Part shown: positions 18,877 to 28,068 of the stretch, piece by piece
Numbering within the stretch: the first letter of the stretch is position 1
How the letters are laid out: the number at the start of each line of letters is the position of its first letter
From: Mesorhizobium loti CJ3sym
GTDB taxonomy: Bacteria; Pseudomonadota; Alphaproteobacteria; Rhizobiales; Rhizobiaceae
DNA length: 64,000 bases
Direction of reading: 5' to 3'
Assembly (NCBI RefSeq): GCF_000472785.1
Contig: NZ_AXAL01000007.1
Location: 124,001-188,000, forward strand
Position numbers and translations under genes: made by a program
Notes under the pieces: model-generated
Told to the model about the DNA's origin: nothing
What the model saw: only the letters and a program-made list of their open reading frames with translations
The model's database searches: none

Positions 18877-19372
18877 CACCGTCTACCTCAGTCTTGGCGG
18901 CAATCTGGGCGATCCTGCGGCCTCCATGGCCGCATCGCTGCGCATTCTCGATGCCGATACGGACACGCGCGTCATCGCCGTTTCTTCGCTCTACCGCACG
19001 CCGCCCTGGGGCAAGCTCGACCAGCCGGATTTTCTGAACGCCGCCGCCGAATTGTCGACGCGGCTCCCGCCGCGGGCGCTGCTCGACCTCTGCCTCGATG
19101 CGGAGCGCAAGCTGAAGCGGGTGCGCGAGGAGCGCTGGGGGCCGCGCCTGATCGACATCGACATTCTGGTGTTCGGCGACCAGATCATTCACGAGACCGG
19201 GCTGGAAGTGCCGCATCCCCGCATGCTGGAACGCGCCTTCGTGCTGGCGCCGCTGGCCGAGATCGCGCCGGATCTTGCCGTCGGCGGACGAAGTGTGTCG
19301 GAGCGCCTGGCTGTGGTCGATACATCAGGGATCGAGCGTCTGGCATCCGGCCGGGATTGGTGGCTGAGCTGA
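18860..19372 (+). CDS. folK: 2-amino-4-hydroxy-6-hydroxymethyldihydropteridine pyrophosphokinase
   Basis: FolK transfers pyrophosphate from ATP to 6-hydroxymethyl-dihydropterin, the step before FolP. The 170-residue protein has VYLSLGGNLGD at the N-terminus, FLNAAAEL and the HPPK signature ERWGPRLIDIDIL with the two magnesium-binding aspartates. The start must be the TTG at 18860: an in-frame TGA lies at 18854-18856 and the conserved N-terminus begins only seven codons after the TTG. It therefore overlaps folB by 17 bp, which suggests coupled translation. Confidence 0.94.
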   Translation: MSGQNNTVYLSLGGNLGDPAASMAASLRILDADTDTRVIAVSSLYRTPPWGKLDQPDFLNAAAELSTRLPPRALLDLCLDAERKLKRVREERWGPRLIDIDILVFGDQIIHETGLEVPHPRMLERAFVLAPLAEIAPDLAVGGRSVSERLAVVDTSGIERLASGRDWWLS

Positions 19373-19407
19373 GCTTTCCTTTGGGCGGCTGCCGGCCGTC
19401 GTAGCGG

Positions 19408-19953
19408 TCAGCCGGAGAACCCGCCGCCGTCGAGAAACGCCTGCTCCTGCGGTATCGTCTCGCGGCCAAGTATCTTGTTGCGGTGCGGAAACCTGCCGAA
19501 GCGCTGGATGATGTCGCGATGCTCCAGCGCGTATTTCAGGTTGAATTCGGCCTTGGCGGTGTGCAGTTCGACCGAAGTGTCCTGGTCGGCAAGGTTTTCC
19601 GCATGTTCAAACGGCAAATAGAGGAAGACGCGGACTTCCGGTTCCAGCGCCAGATCATGCCCTGCCGTGATCGCCTTTTGAGCGAAATGCTTTGCCAGGG
19701 AATCGGTGGCGTACATGTGGCCGGTGCCGCGAAAGCAATTGCGCGGAAACTGGTCGAGCAGGATCATCAGCGCCAGCGATCCTTCGGCGTGCTCCGACCA
19801 GTCGTCGCATTCCCGCCGCGCGGCGGCGTAGTGCAGGTCGAGAAAGCGGTCGCGAAAACCGCCATCGAAAGCCTCGTTCTTCTCGAACCATGCATCCTCG
19901 CCGGCGTCACGCCAGAATTTGGTAACCGACAGAGCCCTGCTGTCCAATTCCAT
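19408..19953 (-). CDS. DUF924 family protein
   Basis: This 181-residue cytoplasmic protein matches DUF924, a helical family with TPR-like fold. Characteristic segments are KFWRDAGEDAWFEKNEAFD at the start, LALMILLDQFPRNCFRGT in the middle and FEHAENLADQ and RFGRFPHRNKILGRE toward the end. The molecular function is not known. It lies 14 bp after the stop of the antiporter gene on the same strand, so it may be in the same transcript. Confidence 0.88.
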   Translation of the reverse strand: MELDSRALSVTKFWRDAGEDAWFEKNEAFDGGFRDRFLDLHYAAARRECDDWSEHAEGSLALMILLDQFPRNCFRGTGHMYATDSLAKHFAQKAITAGHDLALEPEVRVFLYLPFEHAENLADQDTSVELHTAKAEFNLKYALEHRDIIQRFGRFPHRNKILGRETIPQEQAFLDGGGFSG

Positions 19954-19967
19954 GCCTGGTTCCCTGT

Positions 19968-21803
19968 TCAGTCGGTCGTTTCGGATTTGTGCAGAACGCC
20001 GGCCGTCTCCTCGTTGAGGGCTCGACCGGGGCGGCGCGGCGTGGAGAGCGGTGTCGGGATTGGCGTGCCGATATTGCCCCGCAAGAAGCGTTGGCCGGCG
20101 CGAATGCCTTCGGCGAGCTGGGTTTCGAAACGGTCAGTATCCCGGCGCCTGACGTCTTCGATCGTTTCAGCGACGTCCTCAGGATCAACGCCAAGCGATT
20201 CCAGCGCCGAGCCGCCGAAAACCAGTGCCGATTCGAAGGTCTCGCGCAGCTGGAAGTCGACGCCGGCACGAATGAGCTGCAGCGCCGTGCCGCGATCGAA
20301 GGCGCGCGCCAGCACGGTAAGCAAGGGAAACTCAGCCTTGACGAGCTCGGCGATGCGAACGGCGGCATCGGCCTTGTCGACGCAGATCAACACTGCGCGC
20401 GCCTGGCCAGCGCCGGCGGCGCGCAGGATGTCGAGCCGTGTGCCATCGCCATAATAGACCTTGAAGCCGAAATCGGCCGCCGCCTGGATCATTTCGACAT
20501 CATTGTCGATGATAGACACGTCGATGCCGCGCAGCAGCAGCGGCTGGCTGGCGATCTGGCCGAAGCGGCCGAAGCCGATGACCAGCACGCTGCCGGTCAG
20601 GCCGTCGGCGACATCGACGCCGTCGAGCGACTGCTCGTCGCGCGGCGTGATATAGCGCAAGGCGATGATCGCCAGCGGCGTCAGCACCATGGAGATGATG
20701 ACGATTGCCGTCAGCGTTGCGTTGGCGTTGCCGTCGATGATGCCGACCGCTGCGGCCGCTGAATAGAGGACGAAGGCGAATTCGCCGCCTTGCGCCATGA
20801 AGACCGCGCGCTCCAGTGCTTCGCGATGGCCGGTCTTGAGGATGCGGGCGACGATGTAGATGCCGAACGCCTTCATCACCATGTAGGCGACGACATAGAT
20901 CGCAATCAGCCTCCAGTTCGCGGCCACCACATGCAGGTCGAGCGACATGCCGACCGCCAGGAAGAACAGGCCGAGCAGGATGCCGCGGAACGGCTCGATG
21001 TCGGCCTCGAGCTGATGGCGGAAGGTCGATTCGGACAGGAGCACGCCGGCCAGGAAGGCGCCCATCGCCATCGACAGGCCGCTGAGCTGCATGGCGAGTG
21101 CCGATCCGAGCACGACCAGAAGTGCCGCGGCCGTCATCACCTCGCGGGCACGGGCATCCGCCAAAATGCGGAAGAAGGGGTTGAGCAGGTAGCGTCCGGC
21201 CAGCACCAGTCCGACGATCGCGGCAATGCCGATGCCGACCTCGGTCAACCGTTCCGACAGGCTGGTGTCGGCACCGCCGGGCGCCAGGAACGCGATGAGG
21301 GCCAGCAGCGGCACGATGGCCAGGTCTTCCAGCAGCAGGATGGAAACGATGCGCTGGCCTTTCGGCGAGGCGATCTCGCCGCGTTCCTCGAGAAGCTGCA
21401 TGACGATCGCCGTCGAGGTCAGCACGAAACCGGCCCCGGCGACGAAGGATTGCGAGACGGGGAAGCCTCCGGCCACACCGACACCGGTCAACAGAACCGC
21501 GCAGACGCCTACTTGCAGCGCACCGAGCCCAAAGATCTCCCGGCGCAGGCCCCAAAGCCGCGACGGCTGCATTTCAAGCCCGATGATAAACAGGAACATG
21601 ACGACGCCGAGTTCGGCGACATGGAGGATGGCCCCCGATTCGGAAAAGACGCCGATGCCGAACGGGCCGATCACGACGCCGGCGGCCAGATAGCCCAGGA
21701 TCGAACCGAGACCCATGCGTTTGAAGATGGGAACGGCGATGACCCCCGCGGCAAGCAGCGCCACCACCTGAATGAGATCGCTGCCCGATGCTTCCGCTGC
21801 CAT
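19968..21803 (-). CDS. Monovalent cation:proton antiporter-2 (CPA2/KefB-like) with TrkA-N domain
   Basis: This 611-residue inner-membrane protein has about 12 hydrophobic helices over residues 1-395 (a Na+/H+ exchanger fold) and a cytoplasmic NAD-binding RCK/TrkA-N domain starting SVLVIGFGRFGQIASQPLL, with the G-x-G-x-x-G motif. The layout is that of KefB/KefC K+ efflux systems, which exchange K+ for H+. No KefF/KefG-like partner gene is adjacent. ATG 21803 follows AGAGG and precedes the first helix directly; the open frame beyond it is not hydrophobic and lies in the spacer to the divergent AraC gene. Confidence 0.88.
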   Translation of the reverse strand: MAAEASGSDLIQVVALLAAGVIAVPIFKRMGLGSILGYLAAGVVIGPFGIGVFSESGAILHVAELGVVMFLFIIGLEMQPSRLWGLRREIFGLGALQVGVCAVLLTGVGVAGGFPVSQSFVAGAGFVLTSTAIVMQLLEERGEIASPKGQRIVSILLLEDLAIVPLLALIAFLAPGGADTSLSERLTEVGIGIAAIVGLVLAGRYLLNPFFRILADARAREVMTAAALLVVLGSALAMQLSGLSMAMGAFLAGVLLSESTFRHQLEADIEPFRGILLGLFFLAVGMSLDLHVVAANWRLIAIYVVAYMVMKAFGIYIVARILKTGHREALERAVFMAQGGEFAFVLYSAAAAVGIIDGNANATLTAIVIISMVLTPLAIIALRYITPRDEQSLDGVDVADGLTGSVLVIGFGRFGQIASQPLLLRGIDVSIIDNDVEMIQAAADFGFKVYYGDGTRLDILRAAGAGQARAVLICVDKADAAVRIAELVKAEFPLLTVLARAFDRGTALQLIRAGVDFQLRETFESALVFGGSALESLGVDPEDVAETIEDVRRRDTDRFETQLAEGIRAGQRFLRGNIGTPIPTPLSTPRRPGRALNEETAGVLHKSETTD

Positions 21804-21964
21804 GCCTCTTGTCCCTATGTCCGACAGCAACTCCTTGCATGCAGTTGGAGCGGGAGGCAAGGGCGGGGAGCCTGCCAGCACGGGTAGGGTGCCGTTGAAG
21901 CGTTTCCCTGGTGGAGCAACGGTCTCCGCTTGCTCGCCGGACGATTGGTGTCTATATCGAGGGA

Positions 21965-22954
21965 ATGACTGACCATTCGTCCCGGCCGTCTCCGCCGTCC
22001 CATATCCCGATGGACGCACTCAGCGAGGTTCTGCAGGACTTTCGCTTGAGTGGCGTCAACTATGGCCGCTGCGAGCTCCGACACCCATGGAGCATCGCCT
22101 TTCCGCAACAACCGCTGCTTCGTTTTCACTTTGTTGGCCAGGGTCCGTGCTGGATCCATACAGAAGCGCAGGGATGGCAGGAGTTGCGCGACGGCGATCT
22201 GGTGCTGTTGCCGCAAGGCATCGCCCATCGGCTGGCGAGTGCCCCGGACGTTGCAGGCGACTCGCTCGAGGGTTGCCAGGTGATCAAGTTGGGCGGCAAT
22301 TTCTGCGAGGTGGTGCGGGAAGGAACGGGCGCGACGAGCACGCTTTTCTGCGGCTCCATGGCCCTGGGGTCTTGTGCGCTTAACCCATTGATCACGTTGA
22401 TGCCGCCTATCATCAAGGGTTGCGACGTGGCCGGCAATGACCCGATTGTCGGCCCTCTGCTGGCGGCCATGACGGCGGAGGCCGCTCAACCGCAGATGGG
22501 CAGCGCCACGATTCTGTCGCGTATGGCGGACTTGCTGACGGCCCGGCTCATCCGCTGCTGGGTCAATTGCAATGGAGCTTCGACCACCGGTTGGCTTGCA
22601 GCCATCCGCGACCCCCATATTGGCCGAGCTCTGGCAGCCATGCACAGAGACCCCGGCCATAACTGGACGCTCGAAAGCCTCGCCGGCCTGGCAGGCCAAT
22701 CGCGCTCGATTTTCGCGGAGCGCTTCAGCGCTGTATTGGGGGAGGGCGCGGCCCGCTATCTCGCCCGTTTGCGCATGCAGCTTGCCCGTGAGTTGTTGGG
22801 CCAAAACGGCTTGTCGGTGGCCCAGGTCGCTACCCGCCTGGGCTATGATTCCGAGGCATCCTTCGCTCGCGCGTTCAAGCGCATCACCAATGTCTCGCCG
22901 GGCGTTGTGCGCCGCACAATTCCCGGACGAATAGACATGAATTTCGGATTTTAA
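21965..22954 (+). CDS. AraC-family transcriptional regulator with N-terminal cupin domain
   Basis: This 329-residue DNA-binding regulator has a cupin sensor domain at about residues 20-190 (LLRFHFVGQGPCWIH, LVLLPQGIAHRL) of the AraC-binding cupin type. A C-terminal pair of helix-turn-helix motifs follows (WTLESLAGLAGQSRSIFAERF and LSVAQVATRLGYDSEASFARAF). ATG 21965 is preceded by GAGGGA. It probably controls the MFS exporter gene 60 bp downstream, which has a perfect TATAAT but no recognisable -35, as expected for an activator-dependent promoter. The inducer is unknown. Confidence 0.88.
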   Translation: MTDHSSRPSPPSHIPMDALSEVLQDFRLSGVNYGRCELRHPWSIAFPQQPLLRFHFVGQGPCWIHTEAQGWQELRDGDLVLLPQGIAHRLASAPDVAGDSLEGCQVIKLGGNFCEVVREGTGATSTLFCGSMALGSCALNPLITLMPPIIKGCDVAGNDPIVGPLLAAMTAEAAQPQMGSATILSRMADLLTARLIRCWVNCNGASTTGWLAAIRDPHIGRALAAMHRDPGHNWTLESLAGLAGQSRSIFAERFSAVLGEGAARYLARLRMQLARELLGQNGLSVAQVATRLGYDSEASFARAFKRITNVSPGVVRRTIPGRIDMNFGF

Positions 22955-22960
22955 GGTACA

Positions 22961-22966
22961 TATAAT
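22961..22966 (+). promoter_or_regulatory. Candidate -10 box of the MFS exporter gene
   Basis: A perfect TATAAT lies 7 bp after the AraC-family stop codon. No good -35 hexamer sits 16-18 bp upstream, so an activator would be needed. The predicted RNA start near 22972 leaves a 5' leader of about 43 bases containing the inverted repeat at 22990-23008. Confidence 0.45.
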
Positions 22967-22989
22967 CCGACCGGACTCGCCTATCTAAG

Positions 22990-23008
22990 ATCTCCAAACT
23001 TTGGAGAT
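22990..23008 (+). promoter_or_regulatory. Perfect 9-bp inverted repeat overlapping the ribosome site
   Basis: ATCTCCAAA-C-TTTGGAGAT is a perfect palindrome with a one-base centre. Its right arm contains the GGAG that serves the GTG start at 23015. It may be an operator for a regulator, or an RNA hairpin that hides the ribosome site of the exporter gene. Confidence 0.55.
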
Positions 23009-23014
23009 ACTCCC

Positions 23015-24223
23015 GTGACTGACACAACATTACAGCTTGAAGACGCCGCGATCGGCCTTGATGCCGACGCCCCAGCCGCGTGGAGCGCGGCCACCTGGTT
23101 CGCGGTCATTTCATTGGCCGCCACCAGCTTTGCCCTGGTGTCAGCCGAATTCCTGCCGGCAGGCCTGTTAACGCCAATGGCGCGCGATCTCGGCATCAGC
23201 GAGGGAACGGCCGGACAGGTCGTCACCGCCACGGCTTCCGTCGGCGCCGTGACGGCCATGTTGAGCAACGTTCTCATCGGCCGACTGAACCGCAAGACGG
23301 TGCTGATTGGCCTCATGGCCCTGGCAGTCGGTTCCAATATTCTTGCGGCGCTGGCGCCCAATTTCTGGCTGTTGTTGCTGGGCCGGGCCGGGTTGGGCAT
23401 CGCGCTCAGCGCTTTCTGGGCACTTTCAGTTGCCGTCGTGGCGAGGCTGGTTGGCGCCAATGCGACAGGTCGCGGCATGGCTATCGTCACCCTCGGCGTC
23501 TCGCTCGCCACCATTGCCGCACCGTCGATGGGCGCGTTGATCAGTGACTGGATAGGCTGGCGCAGTGCCATGGCCATGACAGCGGGGTTGGCTTTGCTTG
23601 CCATGCTGCTGCAGTTGCTTAGCCTGCCGACCTTGCCCGCAGCGGCAAGCAATAGTCTTGCAGACGTATTTCGGCTGACACGGCGGCGTGGCATTCAACT
23701 CGGCATGCTTGCTATTGTTTTGCTGATGACGGGGCATTTTGCCGGCTCGGTCTATGTGCGCCCCTTCCTCGAACATGTGACGCTCCTTACAACCGGACCA
23801 ATTGCCCTGGCGCTGCTCGGCTTTGGCATCGCCGCGGTGATCGGCAATATTGCCGGTGGCCGCATGGCCGACGCCAACATCCACATGGCTCTCGTGGTTA
23901 CCGCCGCATTGATGGCGTTCGCGGCGCTGGCATTGGTGCTTTGGGGCGTGCACATTGGCGTTGCCTTTGGCTTCGCCACGCTGTGGGGTTTCGCCTTCGG
24001 CATGGCGCCGGTGGTGCTGCCGACCAATATGTCGCGCGCGGCGCCTGATGCGCTGGAAGCAGCAGGCAGCCTGATGGTCACCTCCTTCCAGGTTGCCATC
24101 ACCATCGGCGCGGTTGTCGGCGGTTATGTCGTGGACAGCTATGGCCCTACAGCGCCTTTGACTGTGACCGCTATCCTTGCCGCGTCGACAGCCGCCTTGG
24201 CGCTGTTACAGCCACGCAGCTGA
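23015..24223 (+). CDS. MFS transporter, DHA1-like exporter
   Basis: This 402-residue protein has about 12 hydrophobic helices. The first block (FALVSAEFLPAGLLTPMARDLGISEGTAGQ) is the classic N-terminus of the AraJ/sugar-efflux-type DHA1 transporters, and motif A appears as LIGRLNRKTVLIGL. It probably exports a small molecule; the substrate is unknown. The start is a GTG at 23015 with GGAG eight bases upstream. It is next to and co-directional with the AraC-family gene, the usual arrangement for a regulator and its target. Confidence 0.88.
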   Translation: MTDTTLQLEDAAIGLDADAPAAWSAATWFAVISLAATSFALVSAEFLPAGLLTPMARDLGISEGTAGQVVTATASVGAVTAMLSNVLIGRLNRKTVLIGLMALAVGSNILAALAPNFWLLLLGRAGLGIALSAFWALSVAVVARLVGANATGRGMAIVTLGVSLATIAAPSMGALISDWIGWRSAMAMTAGLALLAMLLQLLSLPTLPAAASNSLADVFRLTRRRGIQLGMLAIVLLMTGHFAGSVYVRPFLEHVTLLTTGPIALALLGFGIAAVIGNIAGGRMADANIHMALVVTAALMAFAALALVLWGVHIGVAFGFATLWGFAFGMAPVVLPTNMSRAAPDALEAAGSLMVTSFQVAITIGAVVGGYVVDSYGPTAPLTVTAILAASTAALALLQPRS

Positions 24224-24403
24224 ACTTTGCTGCCGCTGACACAGTAGCCTAAATCCGGCCGCCGGCGATGTTGCAGGCGCGTTACACAAGTTTACGCCGG
24301 GCGTGCGTTGCTTGTTGCCACAATCGAAGGCTAAGGACGTTCGGCTTCGGCCATTGGAGGGTGAGCGGCGATCAAGTCGCGCCCTTTTGAGGAGATGACT
24401 GAC

Positions 24404-24670
24404 ATGAAGAAGTTTTTGCTTGTTGCCGTCGGCCTGGCGGTGCTTGCCGGTTCAGCCTGTTCGAAGGCGCCGGAATGCACGACCGAGATCGCGACCAAGA
24501 AGGCGCAGGACATGGCTTCCGCGCTGCAGGAAGCGATCACCAAGGATCCGTCCAAGGCGGCCGACCTGACCGCCAAGGTCCAGGCCGTGACAACCAAGTA
24601 TCAGGGCTCCACGACCCTGGCCGACGCGTGCAAGGCCTATGACGAAGTGACGGCAGCGATCAAGGGCTGA
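24404..24670 (+). CDS. Small secreted helical protein, possible lipoprotein
   Basis: This 88-residue product begins MKKFLLVAVGLAVLAGSACSKAPEC, a signal sequence. The cysteine after GSA could be lipidated, but the lipobox is not canonical. The mature part is Ala/Lys/Thr-rich and helical with further cysteines that may form a disulfide. GAGGAG at 24389-24394 is nine bases before ATG 24404 but directly touches the alternative ATG 24395, so 24404 was chosen. The function is not recognised. A strong terminator follows. Confidence 0.75.
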   Translation: MKKFLLVAVGLAVLAGSACSKAPECTTEIATKKAQDMASALQEAITKDPSKAADLTAKVQAVTTKYQGSTTLADACKAYDEVTAAIKG

Positions 24671-24691
24671 CGCCTGATTCGACTGTTCAAG

Positions 24692-24725
24692 GAGGCGGTG
24701 GCGATGGGCCGCCGCCTCTTTTTTT
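24692..24725 (+). terminator. Rho-independent terminator
   Basis: GAGGCGGTGGC pairs with GCCGCCGCCTC (one G-U wobble) and is followed by seven T residues. It sits 22 bp after the small secreted protein gene. Confidence 0.88.
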
Positions 24726-24756
24726 GGGGTGTATCTGACGGTAGCGCGATACGGGC

Positions 24757-25308
24757 TCAGTTCGGCGCGATGGAGCCGACTTCGACCGCGTCGACGCGCT
24801 TTAGGCTCATGCCGATCACCGGCACCAACTGGTCCTGCACGCGCACGGCAATCGTCACGGTCATCGAATTGTCGTCGGGAATGCGGGCCTGCATGACGCC
24901 GCGCAGCTGGTTGCGGTTGATGGTGAAGATGACCTTGCGGGCATCGACGACATTGCCGCCGATGATATCGAGGCCGGAGCCGGCCGCCCCCCCCATGAAG
25001 GAGCCCTTGTAGTCGCGGCCCTTGCGCTCGATCGTGGCCGACATCGGCTGGGTGAACACACCGACCCGGCAGCCGCCGTCGAGCGTCATACCCATCTTGC
25101 CGTCGGGCGTGGAGCCGGTGAAAGAGCAGTTGAATTTCGTGCCCTTGTACTTGCCGGCGACGATTTCGCCCGGGCCAACCCATTTGCCTTCGGCCGATTG
25201 GAAGAACTGCTTGTCCGCCTCTGCAGCGGAAGCCCCCGAGGCGATACCGACGACTGCTGTGATCGCGACGGCCAGGGGCAGGACGCTGGACAGAATTACG
25301 CTTTTCAT
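24757..25308 (-). CDS. Secreted protein of unknown function
   Basis: This 183-residue protein has a clear signal peptide (VILSSVLPLAVAITAVVGIASGASA, cleavage near AEADK). The mature part is Gly-rich and beta-like (KWVGPGEIVAGKYKGTKFNCSFTGSTPDGKMGMTLDGGCRVG) with one Cys pair that may form a disulfide. I do not recognise the family with certainty; it resembles uncharacterised periplasmic proteins of rhizobia. ATG 25308 starts the signal peptide directly; a GTG three codons earlier is also possible. It is convergent with the small secreted protein gene. Confidence 0.75.
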   Translation of the reverse strand: MKSVILSSVLPLAVAITAVVGIASGASAAEADKQFFQSAEGKWVGPGEIVAGKYKGTKFNCSFTGSTPDGKMGMTLDGGCRVGVFTQPMSATIERKGRDYKGSFMGGAAGSGLDIIGGNVVDARKVIFTINRNQLRGVMQARIPDDNSMTVTIAVRVQDQLVPVIGMSLKRVDAVEVGSIAPN

Positions 25309-25431
25309 CGACGACACCCGGCAACAAAGTGGCTGTTTGGAACCGGTTTGACCATGAAGAAGATTGGTTAATGCTTCGTCACTGCGGGGCCTCGAAACCG
25401 CAATCCGCTCATCGCTAGGAAGAACAGAACG

Positions 25432-26517
25432 CTATTTGCCGGAGCCCGCTGTTTCGGTGTCTTTCTTTGTGGCGAACGATGTCAATGCCGAGAGGAAATC
25501 GCCCAGTCCCGGGCGCTTCGCGGCGCTGAAGGGCAGGGGACGCGCCGTCTCCATCGCCGCGATGCCGATGCGCGCCGTCATCATACCGTTAACAACCCCT
25601 TCGCCAAGTTTTGCCGACAGGCGCGCCGCCAGGCCATGGCCGACAATCTGCTGGACAAAACTGTCGCCGACGGCGATCGAACCGGTAACCGCCAGATGCG
25701 CCAGCACGCTGCGCGCCAGGCGGAAGAAACCCAGCGTTCCCGGGCGTCCACCATAGAGTTCCGAGAGCCGGCGAATGAGGCGCCCGGCCTCGAACACGAC
25801 ATAGGCGACATCGACGAGCGCACGCGGACTGACTGCCGTCACCAGCGAGACGCGTTTGGCGGCCTCGAGAATCATCACCCTTGCCCTGGCGTCCAGAGGG
25901 CCGAGAATTTCCGCTTCGGCCAGACGCACCAGATTGCCGCCGTCGATGATTTCGCCGCGCAGTTCGGCCAGCGCGCGCCGGCCGGCCGCGGTTTCTGGCT
26001 TGGCCGCAACGAAGGCCGAAAGCTCGTCGACCACCGATCGCGCCGCCTTGGGGTCGTCGCGCGCGATGGCATCGAGTGCCCGCTTCTGCAGTTTTTCGAC
26101 TTCGGCGAGGCGCGCGATCGCCAGGAACTCGCGGATCAGGATCACCAGAAGCGCCAGAACGGCGATTGCTGCCATGCCGGCGGCCAGCCAGCCCAGCCAT
26201 TCGGCCCTGGCGAATAGATCGCGTATCAGCTGGTCGGTCCACAGACCGACAGCCAGCGAAACCAGCACGCCGATCGCGCCAAAGAAAAGGCTGCCGAACA
26301 GCGAGCGTTTTCTGGGTGCGATCGCCGGCGGCGGCTCGGCCGCAACGATGTCTGGCTCGTCGAACACGTCGACCTCGGCCGGTATGACCAGCGCGACGTC
26401 CGTCTTAAGCGCCCGAGGTTTGCGCGAAAGCTCGGCTTGGCGCGCCTCTGGCGCCCCTTGTTTCGGCGCGGCTTCCGGCTCGATGCGGAATGCCGCCGGC
26501 TTGCGGGGAGCGGTCAT
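25432..26517 (-). CDS. YcjF/DUF697 family membrane protein (TIGR01620-like)
   Basis: This 361-residue inner-membrane protein has a disordered N-terminus, two membrane helices at about residues 72-90 and 106-130 (LFGSLFFGAIGVLVSLAVGL and WLAAGMAAIAVLALLVILIREF), and a C-terminal DUF697-like helical domain ending in a Lys/Thr tail. Its start codon overlaps the ycjX-like stop by 4 bp (ATGA), the conserved ycjX-ycjF arrangement. In enterobacteria the pair belongs to a stress-induced set, but its exact job is unclear. Confidence 0.88.
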   Translation of the reverse strand: MTAPRKPAAFRIEPEAAPKQGAPEARQAELSRKPRALKTDVALVIPAEVDVFDEPDIVAAEPPPAIAPRKRSLFGSLFFGAIGVLVSLAVGLWTDQLIRDLFARAEWLGWLAAGMAAIAVLALLVILIREFLAIARLAEVEKLQKRALDAIARDDPKAARSVVDELSAFVAAKPETAAGRRALAELRGEIIDGGNLVRLAEAEILGPLDARARVMILEAAKRVSLVTAVSPRALVDVAYVVFEAGRLIRRLSELYGGRPGTLGFFRLARSVLAHLAVTGSIAVGDSFVQQIVGHGLAARLSAKLGEGVVNGMMTARIGIAAMETARPLPFSAAKRPGLGDFLSALTSFATKKDTETAGSGK

Positions 26518-27992
26518 GCCAGATGGTCTCCGATCAGGAACTGCACGGCACGGTCGAGCCTGATATGCGGCAACGACAATGTGACGCCTTCGGCCGTGCG
26601 TTCGAGTTTTGGCGGGCGGAACCGGACGAAGCGGATTGCAGGGTCCGTGGAATCTTGCCTGTGGTCGGGTCCCGAGACGTCGAACACTGCATCAATCTTC
26701 TCCGGTAAGTCACCGGGAAATATGGCGGTTTCCGCCTTTCCATAAAATGTTTCGCCGTTGATCTTCTCGCCGGCGATCGGCGTGCCGATGATGACCGGCA
26801 ACGTCTCGCGGCCCTGCTTGACCGTGCCTTCGCGGGTGGCGCGCACCGCCGCCATTGCGACCACATCGACATCGGCGCCGGTGAAGTTTGCTCGCGCCAC
26901 GGCGCGGTCGGCCAGTCGCCGTACGATCGCCTGCAACCGGTCATGGCTTTCATGGTGCAGGTGATCGGCCTTGGTCGCGGCGACCAGGATGCGGTCGATG
27001 CGCCGCGAGAAGAGGTCGGTGAGGAAGCTGCCCCGCCCGGGACGGAAACAGCTGAGGATCTCGGTCACCGCGCGCTCGAGGTCGGCCATGGCGCCGGGGC
27101 CGGCGTTCAGCGCTTGCATGGCGTCAATCAGCACGATCTGGCGGTCGAGGCGGGTGATGTGTTCTCGGAAGAAGGGCTTCACGACGTGCGTCTTGTAGGC
27201 CTCATAGCGCCTCTCCATCATGGCGTGCAGCGAGCCCGGGCGTGGACGCCTGTCGCCAAGGCCGGCCAGCGGCGCGAAGGTCAGCGCGGGCGAGCCTTCG
27301 AGATCGCCAGGCATCAGGAAGCGGCCGGGCGGCAAGGTCGAAAGCGCCCGCTCGTCGAGCTTGCAGGCCTTGAGATAGGCAGCGAAGCTTTCGGCCAGGC
27401 GCCGTGCCGTCATCTCGTCGGCGCCGGCATTCGGGTCGATTTCCGCGGAGATCGCTCGCCACGCCTGCGAAAGATCCTCGCGCACCGGCAGAGCAGCCAT
27501 CTCGATGGCCTCGCGTGAAAAGTCCGTGAAGGATTTGCCGAGCAGGGGCAAGTCGAGCAGCCACTCGCCGGGGTAATCGACGATGTCGACCGAGAGTTTG
27601 CCTGAAGAGAACATGCGGCTCCAGCCGGAAGCCGATTCATATTCGATGGTCAGCCGCAGTTCCGAAATGGCGCGCGTCGAATCGGGCCAGACACGGTCGT
27701 TGACCAATGCGGCGATGTGGTCCTCGTACTGGAAGCGCGGCACGGCGTCGTCGGGCTGTTCTTCGAGGAAGGCGCGCGCGATGCGCCCGGATTTCTGCGC
27801 CTCGAACAAAGGAAGGCGCCCGCCATGGATCAGATTGTGGACCAAGGAGGAGATGAACACCGTCTTGCCGGCGCGCGAAAGCCCTGTAACGCCCAACCGC
27901 AGCGACGGAGAAAAAAGCCCCGTGGCGCGTCCCGACAGCGTATCGAGGGCAATCCTTGCCTCGTCGGTGAAGGTGGTCAGCGATGATGCCAA
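26514..27992 (-). CDS. YcjX family P-loop GTPase-like protein
   Basis: This 492-residue protein has a P-loop GLSRAGKT at residues 37-44 (family motif GLSRAGKTVFI) and the segments SVDIVDYPGEWLLDLPLL and VAATKADHLHHESHD. The last of these, with TKAD, is a guanine-specificity-like motif. It is thought to be a nucleotide-binding partner of YcjF. The start is TTG at 27992 with GAGAG seven bases upstream; no ATG or GTG exists before the conserved LTTFTDEARIALD region. It overlaps the ycjF-like gene by 4 bp. Confidence 0.9.
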   Translation of the reverse strand: MASSLTTFTDEARIALDTLSGRATGLFSPSLRLGVTGLSRAGKTVFISSLVHNLIHGGRLPLFEAQKSGRIARAFLEEQPDDAVPRFQYEDHIAALVNDRVWPDSTRAISELRLTIEYESASGWSRMFSSGKLSVDIVDYPGEWLLDLPLLGKSFTDFSREAIEMAALPVREDLSQAWRAISAEIDPNAGADEMTARRLAESFAAYLKACKLDERALSTLPPGRFLMPGDLEGSPALTFAPLAGLGDRRPRPGSLHAMMERRYEAYKTHVVKPFFREHITRLDRQIVLIDAMQALNAGPGAMADLERAVTEILSCFRPGRGSFLTDLFSRRIDRILVAATKADHLHHESHDRLQAIVRRLADRAVARANFTGADVDVVAMAAVRATREGTVKQGRETLPVIIGTPIAGEKINGETFYGKAETAIFPGDLPEKIDAVFDVSGPDHRQDSTDPAIRFVRFRPPKLERTAEGVTLSLPHIRLDRAVQFLIGDHLA

Positions 27993-28068
27993 AATGTGAT
28001 CTCTCAGGGCTTGCGTCCGCCCGATATAGGCTCTGCAACCCGGCTTTGAAATGGCTCGGGAAGCGCTA

